64,000 bases of DNA from Arachis hypogaea (GCF_003086295.3 NC_092044.1:2547001-2611000); one strand, 5' to 3'. Numbered from the stretch's first letter, positions 1-15,550 are shown. A program made the numbers and translations. Notes: generated by a model from the sequence alone, not told the origin.

Positions 1-2114
<2,114 letters not shown>

Positions 2115-2606
2115 AATGTTGCTAAGAATGAGATGTTCATGAAGTGCTTGTATGCATATTACATTTTGTTGCCAACTGTAACAGAAGAGTAGCTAGAGCT
2201 TTTAAAAATTAGTTTCTGTTTCTTATCATTCCTATCAAACTAGTACACAGCATTCAAGAATCTATTATGATCCAAGTATCTTTGAGAAAGAAACTGAAGA
2301 TATAAAATTTTGCACAATAAGAAAATTGGCAAACAAGAAGGTAAGAGGTTCTCTTATCCATATGATTCAATTCTACTCATGAGGTGCTATCATAAATCAT
2401 GTATGTCATACAAGAGCAATAACACAGGGAAAAGGAAGAAATTTCTAAAAAGTGGGAACTGAACCACATAAACTCATTTTCAGTTTTATCATATATGATA
2501 CAACATGTGGAAGAAGGACACAACACAAGAGACACAAAATAGTGAAATAAAAACATTTTGCTATACACTGAAACCTGCTATGCCTTGGGAATTATGATTA
2601 TCTTAT
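2115..2606. other. convergent intergenic stretch
   Basis: The space between the stop codons of two convergent genes, peroxidase (+) and the 240-residue protein (-). It presumably holds both 3' UTRs. I see no coding signal or repeat in it. Confidence 0.5.
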
Positions 2607-3329
2607 CTACAACCTGATTGAACCAAGTCTCTGCTTTGAGGTTTTGATGCTAACAGAGGGCTGTGGAAACGATAACTCTGAGTGCATATCCATGAAAAAC
2701 TGGTCCACGATATCTAAATAGACAGGGCTTTTAAGGCGAGAATAGTAATGTAGTGCCTCTTCTATGTCTAGTACATCCTCAAGATCACCCTCATCAACCA
2801 TATCTAATTCTCTCATCTTCTGTGCTAAAAGTAAAACATTAGCTCCCTTTGTTGAATCCTCCTTATTTCTTACTTGTGATGAGTTCCCTTTGTTTTTCTT
2901 CTTCTTCTTCTTCTCCTCCTTTGGCATGTCTTCATGAAAGCTCTTTTGTGGACTTTGCTTTGCAAAACTCACAATATCTTCAATTTCTGGCTCTTTTGAC
3001 TTGGAATTTGTTATGTTGTTGCTGTTGCTGCAAAACCTCTTCATTCTGCTGAGATCATATTGCAAGTGATCATAGAACTCATTGTAGAATTGGTCACTTG
3101 TTGTGTGAGTTCTTGCATTGCCACTTCCACAAAGTAAAGTGTTGAAGGAGAGTGATCTTGGTAGTTTTTGGTACCCTCCACGGAATAAAGACCTGAATTT
3201 TCTAAGGCTTTTGTGGAATAAAACCTTGCTTTTGTGAATGGTGTCTCTTAGCAGCATTTGTGATTTTATTGAGAGAAGGAGGAGAGGATTTCTCCAAGTG
3301 GTTCTTCTGTCTTCTTCAAAAGCAAGCAT
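2607..3329 (-). CDS. plant protein with OVATE-like C-terminal segment, 240 aa, single exon
   Basis: A single uninterrupted ORF from ATG at 3329 to the stop at 2607. The N-terminal third is basic and hydrophobic (LLRDTIHKSKVLFHKSLRKFRSLFRGG). The middle has FYNEFYDHL and a lysine run of about ten residues. The last 70 residues contain GDLEDVLDIEEALHYYSRLK followed by SPVYLDIVDQFFMDM. Spacing and pattern of that last part (acidic, LL..Y.SL.SP.Y.D.IV..F...) resemble the OVATE domain of OFP transcriptional repressors. It is divergent, and I would not assign a function from it. A helical cytosolic or nuclear protein is expected, as there is no signal peptide. It is convergent with the peroxidase gene. 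The coding statistics and intact frame make this a real gene; only the family is uncertain. Confidence 0.75.
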   Translation of the reverse strand: MLAFEEDRRTTWRNPLLLLSIKSQMLLRDTIHKSKVLFHKSLRKFRSLFRGGYQKLPRSLSFNTLLCGSGNARTHTTSDQFYNEFYDHLQYDLSRMKRFCSNSNNITNSKSKEPEIEDIVSFAKQSPQKSFHEDMPKEEKKKKKKNKGNSSQVRNKEDSTKGANVLLLAQKMRELDMVDEGDLEDVLDIEEALHYYSRLKSPVYLDIVDQFFMDMHSELSFPQPSVSIKTSKQRLGSIRL

Positions 3330-6082
3330 GGTTTTAAATATGCTCTAGTTCTTGTACAGTCTCCAATTTTGTCCTGATTCTTATTCACATATAAAGATAA
3401 ATGCAGATTGAAATTAGTTTCTTATGGTTACCATAAGACAAAAGAAATGTACTCTAAAAGGGTTTTATTTCCATCTATGTTTCAAGCTTACCTTTTTGTC
3501 TACGGCATCCCATGTACCCTTTAAACCCCCCCTCCCCCCCCCCCCCCTTTTTTTCTCTCTCTGATTAAAGTCAAAGCTAGTAACCAAGGTTTTAAATTGC
3601 AGTTGCGGTCGATTTACATGAATAGATTTAAGTATTTAACCATATGATAAGGTGAAAATATTAATGTCAAAGGTTAAGGTTATCAAATTTGATAGTTCAC
3701 CTAACCTCGTCGAGCTAAGATAAACTCAAATAATAAAATTCAACTGGTAAACTTGATTTGGTAATCTAAACTTGTAAAGTTTATAGTTAACCAGAGAGTT
3801 TGATAACCATGTCAAAGGGGCAAAGTAATTTGGGGTCATGATACTTGTGTAGATATTTTCCTTGAATGTGGTGGTTGTTCCTATTTGGCTTACAGATAGT
3901 TTACAAAAGAAAGCATAAAAAAAGGACTTTCAGTATTCATATTATCAGAGATGTTAGTACATTGTTTTGGCTAAGGTACAAAGTTGCCAGCAGTGTTGCC
4001 TAAAAACATTAAATCAAGAATTTGCAAAGCTTGGCCAGATTTGAAACATGATGAATTATGACCCCCCTAAATCAAATTATTCTTAGTTTGAGATTTGCAG
4101 GGGTTCTATCATTTTTAACTTTAGTGACTTGTGTTCATTTAATTAATGCACCTCCAAAGTAGATTCAGTCAGTGCTTTTAGCAGAAAAATCAGTAGGGTC
4201 ACTGAGAATAATTAATGACACACATGCTCACATTCCAAACCAATGCTAATTAAGTAGAAAGCCTTATTAATACTCATTCTATACTAAAAAGTTGTTTTAA
4301 CTTTTTTGGTACATTAACAAATCATAATCAATGCAACAATATATAATTTATATCTAAATAATCCCATTTTTCGTTGGCAAACAAGTCTTAATCCACAATT
4401 AATTAGCGTCATGGTTCTTAAGTAGGAAAGTTATCGAACACATTGGTCCCACGGTCAGTTAACCAAAAGGACCTCGACGCTGATTAATTTCGGATAGAGA
4501 CTTGTTTGGAGCTTACTCCATTAATTTAAGAAGTGGAGAGAGTATACTATTTTGTAAGAAAGGGGTTAATTGGTAGTCATGTCACTATCAGATTTTGACA
4601 TAGCTTATTAATTCCTCTACCCACCTCTATCCAAAACTATGATAGTTAAAGTGTCTGCACTGTGTTTGGCAGATATCTCTTTTTATCCTGAATAACTGTT
4701 TACCCTGCAAGGGAGAGCAACTTAACTCTGGCAGCAAAAACTGACAAAACTTTGGATGCCCAAACATGTACTACAACTGCCAAATTTTGCATCTATCATT
4801 CATGAAGATAACATGATATTTGGCAGACTATATTAAAGATAGGCTTTGGTGCTTGGAACCATGCACTGTCTTATTTTGGAGCTTATTGTTTATTTTGGTG
4901 TTCAATCATTCATTGTTGTTTGATACTTCAGCAGTTGTATTCAAAATATAGTTATATATAGTAGATAACAATAATGATCCACAAAGTCAACTGTTTTTTG
5001 CCCTGAAAACACTTAATTCTACCAGGAATAGTTGAGATCATATATAAGTTATTAACAATTTATTAGAAGAAAAATGTTATTTAAAATTCACTTTTCTTTT
5101 CTTTCTTTTTTTTTAAAAAAAAAGAAAGAGCTCAATGCAGCAAAGTCAAACACATCACAATCTAATCTAACCGACAATAAGTTAGGTGAATTGTTTCCCT
5201 TCTAATTGATGGTAAAACATTCATATCATAGATGTAGTTATTTCCCACATAAACTTAGCATATTGTCATTTTCTCCAAGATAGATTGGTTCTGTTGTCCA
5301 TGTTGAATATCTGACACCAATGTTGCCCGTGACCAGCATTAAGTATACAAAACAAAGTTGCAGAGTGGCAGCTAGAACAATTAATCTGCATCTTAAATAG
5401 CATTCATTGATTCAATTCTCTCAGCATTGAATAGAGTTGCCAACATAATACCTGCTTATGAACCGTTATTTATATGATGTAATTATCAAAGTCAATTTAA
5501 AACAGTTTGAACATTCTTATTGCTGACAAAGACAGTCTAAGTTTTTATTTGGAATAAGATCGGATAACATATACAAGCCCCTATGAATCCATTTTCCTTT
5601 TTTACAAAAAAAAAAAAATTTACAAATAGGAATTCTCCCCCGTAAAAGAATAAAAAATAAAATAGTGTATAAAATCATCAGAAAAGAAACAAGGGTATGA
5701 AAAATGAATAACTGTCAAGTGCACAATACAGATTTTTTATTTGCTGCTCTGCCCTATTTCAAGTTTTTTCTTTCTTCTATATATAAAGATTAAAGAATCT
5801 AAGTGAACTGAATAACTATCAAACTGAGGGTATAAATGGGACAATGCTATGATGCATCAGATTGTACTTGGTGCATCATGTACTAAGGCAATCAAAAGGA
5901 ATAAACTTGAATCATGACGGATGCCACATTGCCACACTTCTCATTGTTCAAATCTCTACCATTGTATTGCCTTAATGCACGGTGCACCAAATTCAACCCG
6001 GTACATCTAAGACATCTCCCTATAAATGATTATAATGGAAATCATAGCCTTTGTAAGACCTTTTCTTCTGCAGTGAGTATTC
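3330..6082. other. AT-rich intergenic region
   Basis: No gene recognised. A pyrimidine-rich tract, including a run of about 14 C then T, lies at 3525-3556 upstream of the 2607-3329 gene. Short ORFs here have no family features. The left part presumably holds the promoter of the minus-strand gene ending at 3329. The right end adjoins the helicase stop codon. Confidence 0.5.
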
Positions 6083-9000
6083 TCAGCTTCTCTTTTTAAA
6101 TTTGAAAAACTGATGGAGCAACCTGTGCACTTCACCATAGTTATTAGTGGAAGAAACAAGACGATCTTTTATCCACTGTGGTAGCTTGTTGACTGGGTGG
6201 GATAAGCTCCTTTTGGAGGAATCAGATGCATATCTAGTATCAACAAGCAAAATTGCTGCATAGTCATTAATATGACGAATTGCTCTACCTGAAACAATAT
6301 ACATACATATAACAGTGTAATGTAAGTCCTATAGAAGAAAACCCCTTCAAGATGTTTGCAAGTGCTATATATGCTTAATGTACAATAAGTAATGTTACTT
6401 TGAACATCCAATAGTGTGTATCAATTGGACACATAGCATAATCTGATGGTGAAAAATAAGTGTTGAAGTAGGGAGTCAAAAGTAGTGTCGGCATGGAGTT
6501 TGAAGGTTTCGATGTTCAAAAACTATTTTCCATGCACCATAGAGGAAATCCAGTAAGATATTGTGCAATCATGAGCTTGACCTTTGGTTTGCTACATGAA
6601 CTTAATGCATCAAAGAATTAATTAGTAACAAAGCATTGAATTTCGGTGAAGATTAATTCCTTATAAATTGCTTAACCACATGTTTGGTGTGGTATGAGAA
6701 AGACCAAAACCATGGTTTCAAGGGTATAAATTGAGTTTCAACTTATTTGGCAAAAATTGGTTGAGCTACATTTCAACAAAATTACCCTTTATGGGATTAG
6801 TGCATATATACTCACCTATTGATTGATTTACAGCTTTCATGCAGAGATTCTCATAGTACTCTTTCCCTCTCTGGCTGCAACTTCTTAAGATGTCAAAACC
6901 ACCTTGTGCATCTCCACTATATACATCACAACTTGCACCAAATAGGGTATTTTCAATGGACTTCGAATTTCGAAAACCTTCTATGTGCTTTATCCTTTCC
7001 AATAACTCGATATCAGATGGACTAGCATATGGCAGTCCAACCATGATGACACACCGACCCATTCCATCACTTAAGTTGATCCCTTCAGATATCTTCCCAC
7101 CAACAACAGCAAGGAGCACTGCACCACTTTGAGATGCTTGGTTTGCTTCTGTACTCACACTTGATAATGCACAAATGGCATCTTTATATTCCTTTAGAAC
7201 AGATTCAACTTCCATATTATTCCTAGGCTCTCTAAAGATACGCTTCCTCCTAGTAATCCTCTCAATGATGCCAGAAGATCCCCAGAGTTCATACACTTTA
7301 CCTTCATAATCGAAAGAAGGGAAGAAGACTACGATTCCTTCAGGAACCACAGTCACCAAGTTACATAGCAAAAGGCCTAGTTCTCGCATCTATAAAACAC
7401 AAAATGGAACATAGTCAATCATTGTCCGCAGTTGAATACTTCAGGTGTCATTTGGTTATTGTCTACACAAAGAGGACAGAGATGTTGGAGACAAAAACAT
7501 CCCTTTAGCAAGACAAATTTTAAGATAATTTTTGTACTTCTTGAATAAAGAGACACAAGAGATGTCTCCGAGACAATTTTTAAGTAAATTTCTATACCTC
7601 CAAAGAGATGGGACACTGGAGAGTGGAGACCCATGTCTGCCATCTCACTGTCTCCATCCTTTCTATCTCAAGACAGAAGCCAAATGCTACATTTACAAAA
7701 GAAACCATGCTAAACAATGATAGACAAGAATAAGGATATGCTCACCATGTCTAGTGAGCTTCTAGAGCTGTAGCTAAAATCAAAGGAGCGGCCAGAAGGA
7801 CCACGAGAAACCGCAATTGGCATAACGCTATCTGGAGGGACAATGTGGCCGCATGAAAAGAAATGCAACTGATTCGGTGGTAACCACGGAAATAATCGCT
7901 CCCTTGTCTCTTCTATAGGTTGAAGAGTTCCCCCTACTAATAGAACAGCATGTGCTTGATCTACAATCTAAAGAAAGCTTCAGAGTTATTTTCTTGTTCA
8001 TTATATGTCACGAAAAGTAATTTAAGCTACAAAGTACTTATTAACTTAAGACATCAGTGTCAAGCAAACCTCAGAGAAAATCTTCTCGCCACTGAGCATA
8101 ACAAACTTGATATATCCCCCTTGTTTCCTAAAGCTTGATGATGAACTAGACCTCGAAACTATTATCCTTCCATCGCTATCATTGTTTGTCAGTGACAGTA
8201 ATATCTCCGCTAATGCCTGGAAAGCAGACAGACATCCCCCCTCCTCCCCATGTTCCCGAATTTCATTGCGTGCTGATGTGTTCTCCGAATTAGCCACCTT
8301 TTCTCCATAACTATTAACCTGGAAAATCAAGTAAATTTTGACATCAAATTGAAGACAAAAAGTTTCATTAAAAAATGTAAGTATTTAGTAGCAGATTCAC
8401 CTTGTGCATGATATTACTTTCCTTTATATACTTTAACAATTTGATCAAGTTGATATTGTCTATATTTAGTTCAAAGATAAAATCATTGATGGCCATAGTA
8501 AAATCAGATGTTCTACTTTCTTCAGAAGCATGTTCTATGTCATGGTAAGAATCCATCGGATTTCCATTCTTCTCATTGAGTAGTACTCGAAGGAAAGCTT
8601 GAGTCAGAACCATCAGAGTTTGAATATATCTCCGGTTGGCTGGTCCCAAAAGACTCCGGAATCTCACAAAGTACCGTTCTACATGGCAATGCACATTCTC
8701 CAGCTGTCCAAATAGGGAACAGAACAATTAAATTCAAAAGTAAATATAACTTGTTCAATGTCTATGCTAGATAAAATTGACGAGCATACCTGTGATAAAG
8801 TAATTTTTGAGTCATACATGCTGATGAGTGAATCAGCTAAATTATGTGCCTCGTCTATTATAACAATATTGGATTTTAAATTCAGACCAAGAGCTTCACG
8901 AGATGATTTCGACAAAAGAGATTGATATGGAAGAACAACAAGATCAGCTCTCACAACCATGCTTCTAGAGCCATAGTACGGACAGGTTCCCAATGTTTTT

Positions 9001-10657
9001 CCAAGGTTTGCAAGATCTTCAATATCCAAGGGTCCTCGTTCAGATACCTCATTCCTGAATTCATGTTGTAGTTTATGTTTTCTAAGCATTGGGCAACCAG
9101 AAGAGGCTTTTGTTCTGCGTGTGTGTGCACCTACTCTTATGTTCTGCAAGTTCAAGAGACATTAGTGCCTAGACAATTCTATCTTATTTATTCTTGCCAA
9201 GAAAGAAAAGGTACCAACACCAAGCAGTGACTAATAGATAGGAAACTTAGTTCCACAATTAGACATTAAGCATAGAAGTTAGCATTGCTTATGTTTTCAT
9301 CTCAATTTTGTACTTCTAAATAGAACTATTTTTCTTGAATCCTTAGCCAAGCATGCCTTGTTGAATGAAAACATTCTCAATATTAAGTTTCTATGTGCCA
9401 TTTTTCAAAAGAAAAGTGATATACCTTCACTCTAGTAGCTTCATTTTTCTTTTTCTTCTGGAGTTCCAAGCATCGCTCATTTATGCGTGTGGAGTTTCCA
9501 AGTGAAAGCACATCTATGGTAAAATACAGACATTTGTTGTTAGCCATTTCAGCTTAATCAAATGGAAAATGATAAAAACTTCTTCAAAATCTCAGTTCCA
9601 AACCTTTGTTAATGCAAAGATTTTTCCTTGACCCTAAACTCACAACAGTCATCTCATTAGCAAAGATTGTCTTCTGTAACTCCTTTATGAACTGCGAAAG
9701 CTGTGAATGTGTTCGGCTACAGAATAAACCTTGAACTTCTTCTCATCCTCCTCCCCCTCAGCATCATCAGACTCATCTTCACTCGAAGAATTAAGCATGC
9801 TTTTAGTAGCCTTCCTCTTCAACATCACACTCCCTAAATCCCCTTCTTCTTCACTCTCATACTCTTCAAGTAGAAACTCCTTGTCATCAACATCTGTTGT
9901 ATCAATTTTCTTTTGTGAACTTTGACATATCTTTTCAGCAGGAGAATGTTCACAATGCACATCCCCAAAATCTTTACTAATTACCTTATTCTCCTTCTCC
10001 TTCTTATCAGCTTTTCCTGACAGATACCGAAACTTGTCCTTCTTGTTTTTCACTTTATCCTCTTTAACTTGGGGGTCTTTGTTAACAACAAAGTTCCTCA
10101 ACCAATCAGGGTCATCATCCGAACCAACTCCGCCATCACCATTGCCACACGCTTCCTGTGATTCCTGCTGTCTCCTCTGATCAAGCACCCATTGCAAAGC
10201 ACTACAAATAACACTCATAGTCTTCCCAGTACCTTTTATAACACACAAATCTCAACAAAATTAACCTAATTCTTTTTTTTTTTCCCTAATAAACAAAACA
10301 AAGCAAAACAACAACATGGAATTGCTTCCAATAATGTAAGACAGACTAAAAACAGTAAATTCATTGTCTTCCTCTTCTCCTAACTAAAACATAATAACAT
10401 CACCAAAATTAAACTCATTTTGCAAACAATTAATAATGCAAGTGTGATGCAGCCAAAAACTCCCAAATAAAACGACGTTAAATTTAAGATTAAAAAAAAT
10501 TAGAAATGAATGTTGAATTACCAGTAGGGCTTTCTAACATGGAGACGCCACCTTGGTTGAGAGAGTGATAAAGAGCCTTCATGAATTCCATCTGAATCGA
10601 ATATGGCTTGAAAGGGAACGCTGAGAACTTCACTTCTTCTTCTTCTTTAACTTCCAT
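6083..10657 (-). CDS. DDX11: DDX11/CHL1-type Fe-S DEAH DNA helicase, nine exons, one apparent frameshift
   Basis: Superfamily-2 RAD3/XPD-class 5'-3' helicase. The family acts in the nucleus in sister-chromatid cohesion and genome stability. Exons read on the minus strand: 10657-10522, 10232-9604, 9513-9425, 9143-8790, 8703-8401, 8318-8070, 7967-7746, 7389-6816 and 6288-6083, all with GT/AG borders. Motifs: Walker A SPTGTGKT across the exon 1/2 junction; a long acidic and lysine-rich insert typical of DDX11 in exon 2; motif Ia SRTHSQLSQF; SLGSRKNLCIN; DEAH in VIIDEAHNLADSL (exon 4); motif V GGKISEGINLSDGMG (exon 8); motif VI GRAIRHINDYA (exon 8/9). The summed exons are 2762 nt, one short of a multiple of three. 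The loss maps to exon 2 near 9715-9722, in the T run before CSRTHSQ, where the frame switches. Either this copy is recently inactivated or one base is missing from the assembly. With that base, the length of about 920 residues fits the family. Confidence 0.88.
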
Positions 10658-11218
10658 ATTCCTAATTCCTTCGCTCCTTTCTTCGTTCCTTCAGTGTCGC
10701 AGCGTTGATTCAAGTATTCAACGAATTTTCTTTTTCTCTTCCTTTTTTGGGTAATAATCATCGAAGAGAGAAATGAAGACTCGGCGCCACTACCATATGG
10801 CGGGAACAAAAAAAAAAGTTGAAATTTTATTTTAAAATATTAATTAGAAGTTTTTTTTAAGCCTATTTTATAAAAGGTATAGAAAATTTTCAATTTTTAT
10901 CTTTTATAAATGATATTTATTATTGAGATATTTTATTCTCTTATTCATACGAGAGAAATTGTCCTTTTATTATTCAATAAAAATATTTATTGTTTATTTT
11001 CTATTGTATGGGAGATGCAATAATTTTTTATCAAATATACTGTAATGTTTTTTGTTGGTTTTATTCTTAAAATTTTATTTCATTTTACTCATACAACAAA
11101 CGTTTCAAAATATTTTGATTTTATCTTAAGATTTGATTAGTTAATTATTTTAAAAGATTGGAGAATAATAATTGTTTTTGCTATTAAGGACCTATTCAAA
11201 GTATTACTCATTATAAAA
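10658..11218. other. helicase promoter side and AT-rich spacer
   Basis: The first 150 bases upstream of the helicase ATG are pyrimidine-rich and presumably hold its 5' UTR and promoter. From about 10800 the sequence becomes very AT-rich with no coding features, and it runs into the gag-only LTR element. Confidence 0.4.
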
Positions 11219-11867
11219 AGGGAGATATCGTCATGTTTTATCTATGGATGAGTTATATGTCGGATTCCAAAAAATATGAGATAAGGTGATACCTACAAAA
11301 AGTATACCGACGCTCAAGTCAGAAATAATTTAAAGAAGAGAGTGAAAATGACTTATGTAAGTATTAGGTTTTTAGATGTCCTTTACTTTGACTTAATGTT
11401 ACCTTATAAAGACTAAATAGAAACTAAGTCTTTTGAATATACTCGATTAACGAATCATAAGTTACGGTTGTAGTGAAAACCACAATGTGGTTACCGTGAT
11501 ATTCTCAGCATTTTTTGTTTTTACTATTTCATTGAGTTGTTGGTGATGACATGTGATGAAGTCATCATGTCGTTCTAATGAGTGTTATCATATTTTTGAG
11601 TTATGGGCCAAGCTATAACTTTTTTGGGTTGATGTATAAGCTTCATTAATCATTGAACGAGTTATAGGTAATAGATCAAGACTGTTCTCTGAATAAAAAG
11701 TGGCAATTACCTAGTAATACGAGTGGACCAGATTGTAACGGTCGAATTTTACATATAACGACTGAGTTATGTGTTGGTAATTTATGAGTCATGGAAATCC
11801 TAACATTCTTTTGATCTAATCTCCAAATTATAGCTTGTAGCCGTCGAGTTATAGTGACCAGATTACA
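11219..11867 (-). repeat. 3' LTR of copy A (left end truncated)
   Basis: It aligns by eye along its length with 13589-14251 and 20211-20889. Shared landmarks include a palindromic GTGGTTACCGTG-type segment and the CTCCAAATTATA...AGTTATAGTGACC end. Confidence 0.7.
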
Positions 11868-12793
11868 GCCCTCAAGCTTAACATGTTTATTTTTAAGAGA
11901 AGCAGGTTGAGTTTTTTTGAAAATCGAGTCATAACTCGGCAGGATATAAAAGAGATGCATTTGTGTTATAATTCAGAGATATGAGGATTAGCCTCCAAAC
12001 TCAACTTAATAATCTTAAAAATAAAATTGGACAAACATGTCATTGAGAAAGGTGTTACTTATATTAGTATATTTTTGAACGAGCTTACAGGTGATTGTTT
12101 GTTGGACTAAAGTCGACTTACAGGCATCGATTTGCTTTGACTGATTCCGACTTCTATGTGGACCAGGGGTTCTGCCAATGTGTAGCTCGGGCTCCTTGAG
12201 CACTGAACTTCTAGGTATCACTGATCCGTCTTTACTTCTTTTATAGCTCCAAACGCGGAAGTTCCTGCAGAAAACACTCCGAAACTCAAGTCAGTGAAGG
12301 ACTAACAGTTATGCTCTTAATATGCTCGTTCTTTTTCCCTTTTTCTTCTTTTCTCATTGTTAGATGGAAAAGTGTGTAGGAAAAAGCAGTAATCGAACTA
12401 AAAGTATGAAAAAAAATAAAGAATAATGAAGTTAAAAATAATGTACTGTTTATTGAGGATTACCCTCTTAATATAGAAGGTACATGATGAAGTGACTCGT
12501 TAAAATCCTCCAAGCAAAATCCAATGTAAAAATAATGTTTGTCAGTGAAAAAAAAGTACATATTCGAGTCTTAAATTATAACTTAGTTGCGGTATAGTTT
12601 TAGAGAAGTTGCGTTCCAAGTATTAGATGGTTCTTTGCCTAGTAATATTTGAAAGGTATAAGTTCCTTGCCAATCACTTTGCTGATTTGAAAAGGTCCTT
12701 CTGATCGCCCTCTTTTTATTGAGTTTGTTTATTGATCCGCTGAGTTTATCAAAGTTTTTCTATTTCCATCTGTCCTACTGCTTTTTCTTAGAA

Positions 12794-13503
12794 TTATGTT
12801 AAAGTCTTCGACTTGGAGACAACAATAGTCTTGTGGAACTTGCTAGGGCGAAGACCACTCATAAAGGTATAGAGGTGGACGTCAGGGTTAAGGTTGGGAA
12901 TCTCCATTGCTATTTTATTGAACTTCGTCATGTAGTCACGGAAGCTTTCGGGTTGACCTTGTTTGATTGTGCTAAGGTAGTCAGAATCATGGACATAGAT
13001 CTTGAATGCTGCAAAATTATTGGTGAAAAGATCGGCCAATTCCTTAAAAGTAGAGATAGAACCTGCATGTAAAGATGAAAAAGCAACACCATCTAAAAAT
13101 GCGGGAAAAGAATGACATAATATTGGATCAAAATCACCTTTAAAAAACATCATTGAGTGAAACTTAGTAATATATATGTTCAGGTCCCCAATCCCCTTGT
13201 ATGGCTTTAAAGTGGTTGGTAGGGTGAAGTTCTTCGCATTTGAAACTTCATGATTTCCCCAGAAAAAGGATTTGTATGTCCTTTTAGCGTCTTTGAAGTT
13301 GTAACTTCTACCATAGCATGAGTTCCTGACACATGTTCGTCATCGTTTTAAGTATCCTTGCGATCTTTCTTGCTATTTGTATTCTTTTGCTATTGTGTTA
13401 ACAACTTGGTTATCCTTTGGACCTCGGCCTCGAGCGCACTATTTTTAGCTATTAACTTAGCCTGAGTTGGTGGAGGAGGATGTGAATTTTGTTCATCATC
13501 CAT
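12794..13503 (-). pseudogene. gypsy gag fragment, copy A
   Basis: Gag of the gypsy element, in pieces. The N-terminal part starts at an ATG at 13503 and encodes a proline-rich stretch followed by an (A)LEAEV.RIT coiled segment. The retrotransposon-gag domain lies at 12794-13153 (MMFFKGDFDPILCHSFPAFLDG, then ELADLFTNNFAAFK and SFRDYMTKFNKIAMEIP). Frameshifts separate the parts. It is similar to the gag pieces at 19446-20125 and to the separate gag fragment at 50561-51127. Confidence 0.65.
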
Positions 13504-13588
13504 GATCGAGATCCTAAAAAAAGAGGAATAATAACAAGTGGGAAAAAATGTGCGGTAACATTAAGCTCGTCACACGGTGAGCGCCAAA

Positions 13589-14251
13589 TGTTCTTATTGT
13601 TACGGGACCTATTTCGAGATATAGTTCGTTGCAAAAGGGAAGATGTCGTCTTATCTTCTCCGCGTATGAGTTATAAGCCAGACTCCAAAGAACCCCAAAC
13701 AGGATGGATACCTGCAAAAGGTACTCCGATACTCAAGTAAAAAATAATTCAAAGAAGAGAGTGAGAATGACTTATGTAAGTATTAGGTTTTTAGATGTCC
13801 TTTACCTTGATCTAATGTTATTTTATATAGACTGAATAGAGACTAAGCCTTTTGAATATACTCGGTTAGCAAATCATAAATTACGGTTGTGGTGAGAACC
13901 ACAATGTGGTTACCGTGATATTATCATAATCTGTTTTGACTATTTCATTAAGTTGATGATGACGTGTGATGAAGTCATCATGTTGTTCTACTAAGAGTTA
14001 TCATGTTTTTAAGTTATGGGCTGAACTATAACTTCTTTGGGCCGAGGTATAAATTTTATTGGCTGAGTTATATGTAATAGATCAAAACTTATTCTCTGAG
14101 TAATAGGCAACAATTATCGAGTAATATAGAATGGATCAAATTGTAACGGTCGAGTTATGTATTGATAATTTGAGTCATCAAAACCCTAACGTTCTTTTGA
14201 CCTAATCTCCAAATTATAACTTGTAGCCGCTAAGTTATAGTGACCAAATCA
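13589..14251 (-). repeat. 5' LTR of copy A
   Basis: Read on the plus strand it starts TGTTCTTATTGTTACGGG and ends AGTGACCAAATCA, so it has TG...CA ends. About 663 bp. Confidence 0.7.
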
Positions 14252-15550
14252 ATAATAATAATGATAATAAAATCATAATCTCCTCTGATTTGAAGAGAAT
14301 GTTATTTTGTTCTAAATTTAGAAAACATTATTGGTTTGTTAATAATATGAATCGGGGAACTAATTCGGCTTCAAGTTCTTTCTAACCAATATAATTTGCA
14401 CCATGTCAATCTAAATTGTATAATATGATATATGACATAATTGCTTTTATGTTATTGTCAAGTCTAAGATTTCTCTAAGATTTCTCTTGAACAGGAATAA
14501 AGAAATCAATGTTATTTGAATTCAACAGGAATAAAGAAATCAATGTGATTTGAATTGAACAGGACGAGACCAACTATCCCTAAAGGTAACAACTAATACA
14601 CTGAGCATATCGTATAATTAGGCAATCTATAAAGTGAGAGAGTAAACTAAAGTATATATTCAATAATGCAACCTAGTAAAACTTAAATTTTAATTGTTTT
14701 CCTGTTATTAGCATCCATTCCTGCTTTAGTTTGCTAACTCTTTGAAAAACTTAAACTATATGCTGCCTCATGGAACAACTATTAGGTTGAAAAATTCCTT
14801 AGAAACAGTCACAATCTCTTCTAGGATTTAAACTTATTTTCATTCTAAATATCTCTTAAATACTACAGAGCACAGCATATATAGACAAATTAAAACTCTT
14901 GATCAACTTGTTATATGAACATGGTTTTGTTTTGTTTTCACCATCTTAAGAAGGCCACATTAGATTACTATTGATGGTATCGTTCTTATATTTGAATTAA
15001 TTATAACGAAAAGGTTTATTTGATAAATAATATCAATATAGTTGACAAATTCCCACCTTAAATATGGTGTTACATAACACTTGTACCTGAACCTTTTCAG
15101 ATATTACACTGGCAGTTTTGTAAAATCGAATTGATACAAAACATAAATTATATAGCATATCATGATAAATGCATCATAATCTAACAAAGTAAAGGACGAT
15201 TGATATTCATATTTATATCGTTTAGTTAGGTTCAAAAAGAATCTAATTAAAAAATATTAAATCGAAGATACAGTCTATAAATAAAAGAATAATGTTACAC
15301 ATCAAAAATTTTTTCTGAATCATGTCCAATCAAATTAAATAACAAGACTTGAAATAATGTTAGATATAACTAAATTTTATTATCATACTAAATTTTATTA
15401 TCATAGACCAACTTAGTTAAACTTGATAAATGAAACATTATTCCAAAAAAAAAAAGCACCACATTAATGATAATGAAGTTATGGATTCAAGAGGCTGTGT
15501 AGGATACTCTTCCCCAAAAGGTAGCCAAAATGCAAAATATCCTCAAGAGA
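14252..15550. other. non-coding 3' flank of F-box gene A, shared with copy B
   Basis: AT-rich and without genes. It is nearly collinear with 28520-30131, and its gene-proximal end resembles 48024-48490. A short tandem duplication (AACAGGAATAAAGAAATCAA units) lies at 14491-14561. The uninterrupted site GGTTTGTTAATAATATG at 14333-14349 is the empty version of the CACTA insertion point of copy B. Confidence 0.7.

Larger units (their letters stand above)
11219..14251 (-). mobile_element. gag-only Ty3/gypsy-type LTR element, copy A (non-autonomous)
   Basis: Two direct repeats of about 650 bp (11219-11867 and 13589-14251) flank an internal region with a broken gag ORF on the minus strand. No protease, RT or integrase is visible. 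Just inside the right LTR, on the minus strand, the sequence TTTGGCGCTCACC is typical of the junction after a gypsy 5' LTR. On the other side the purine-rich AAGCTTGAGGGCTG adjoins the left LTR. The left LTR lacks its first 45 or so bases, so no target duplication can be checked. This is best described as a large-retrotransposon-derivative type element. It is paralogous to 18355-20889. Confidence 0.75.

Noticed and set aside
7419..8138. Short ORFs on both strands in the helicase introns
   Set aside because: They overlap introns or lie antisense to exons 6 and 7 of the helicase.
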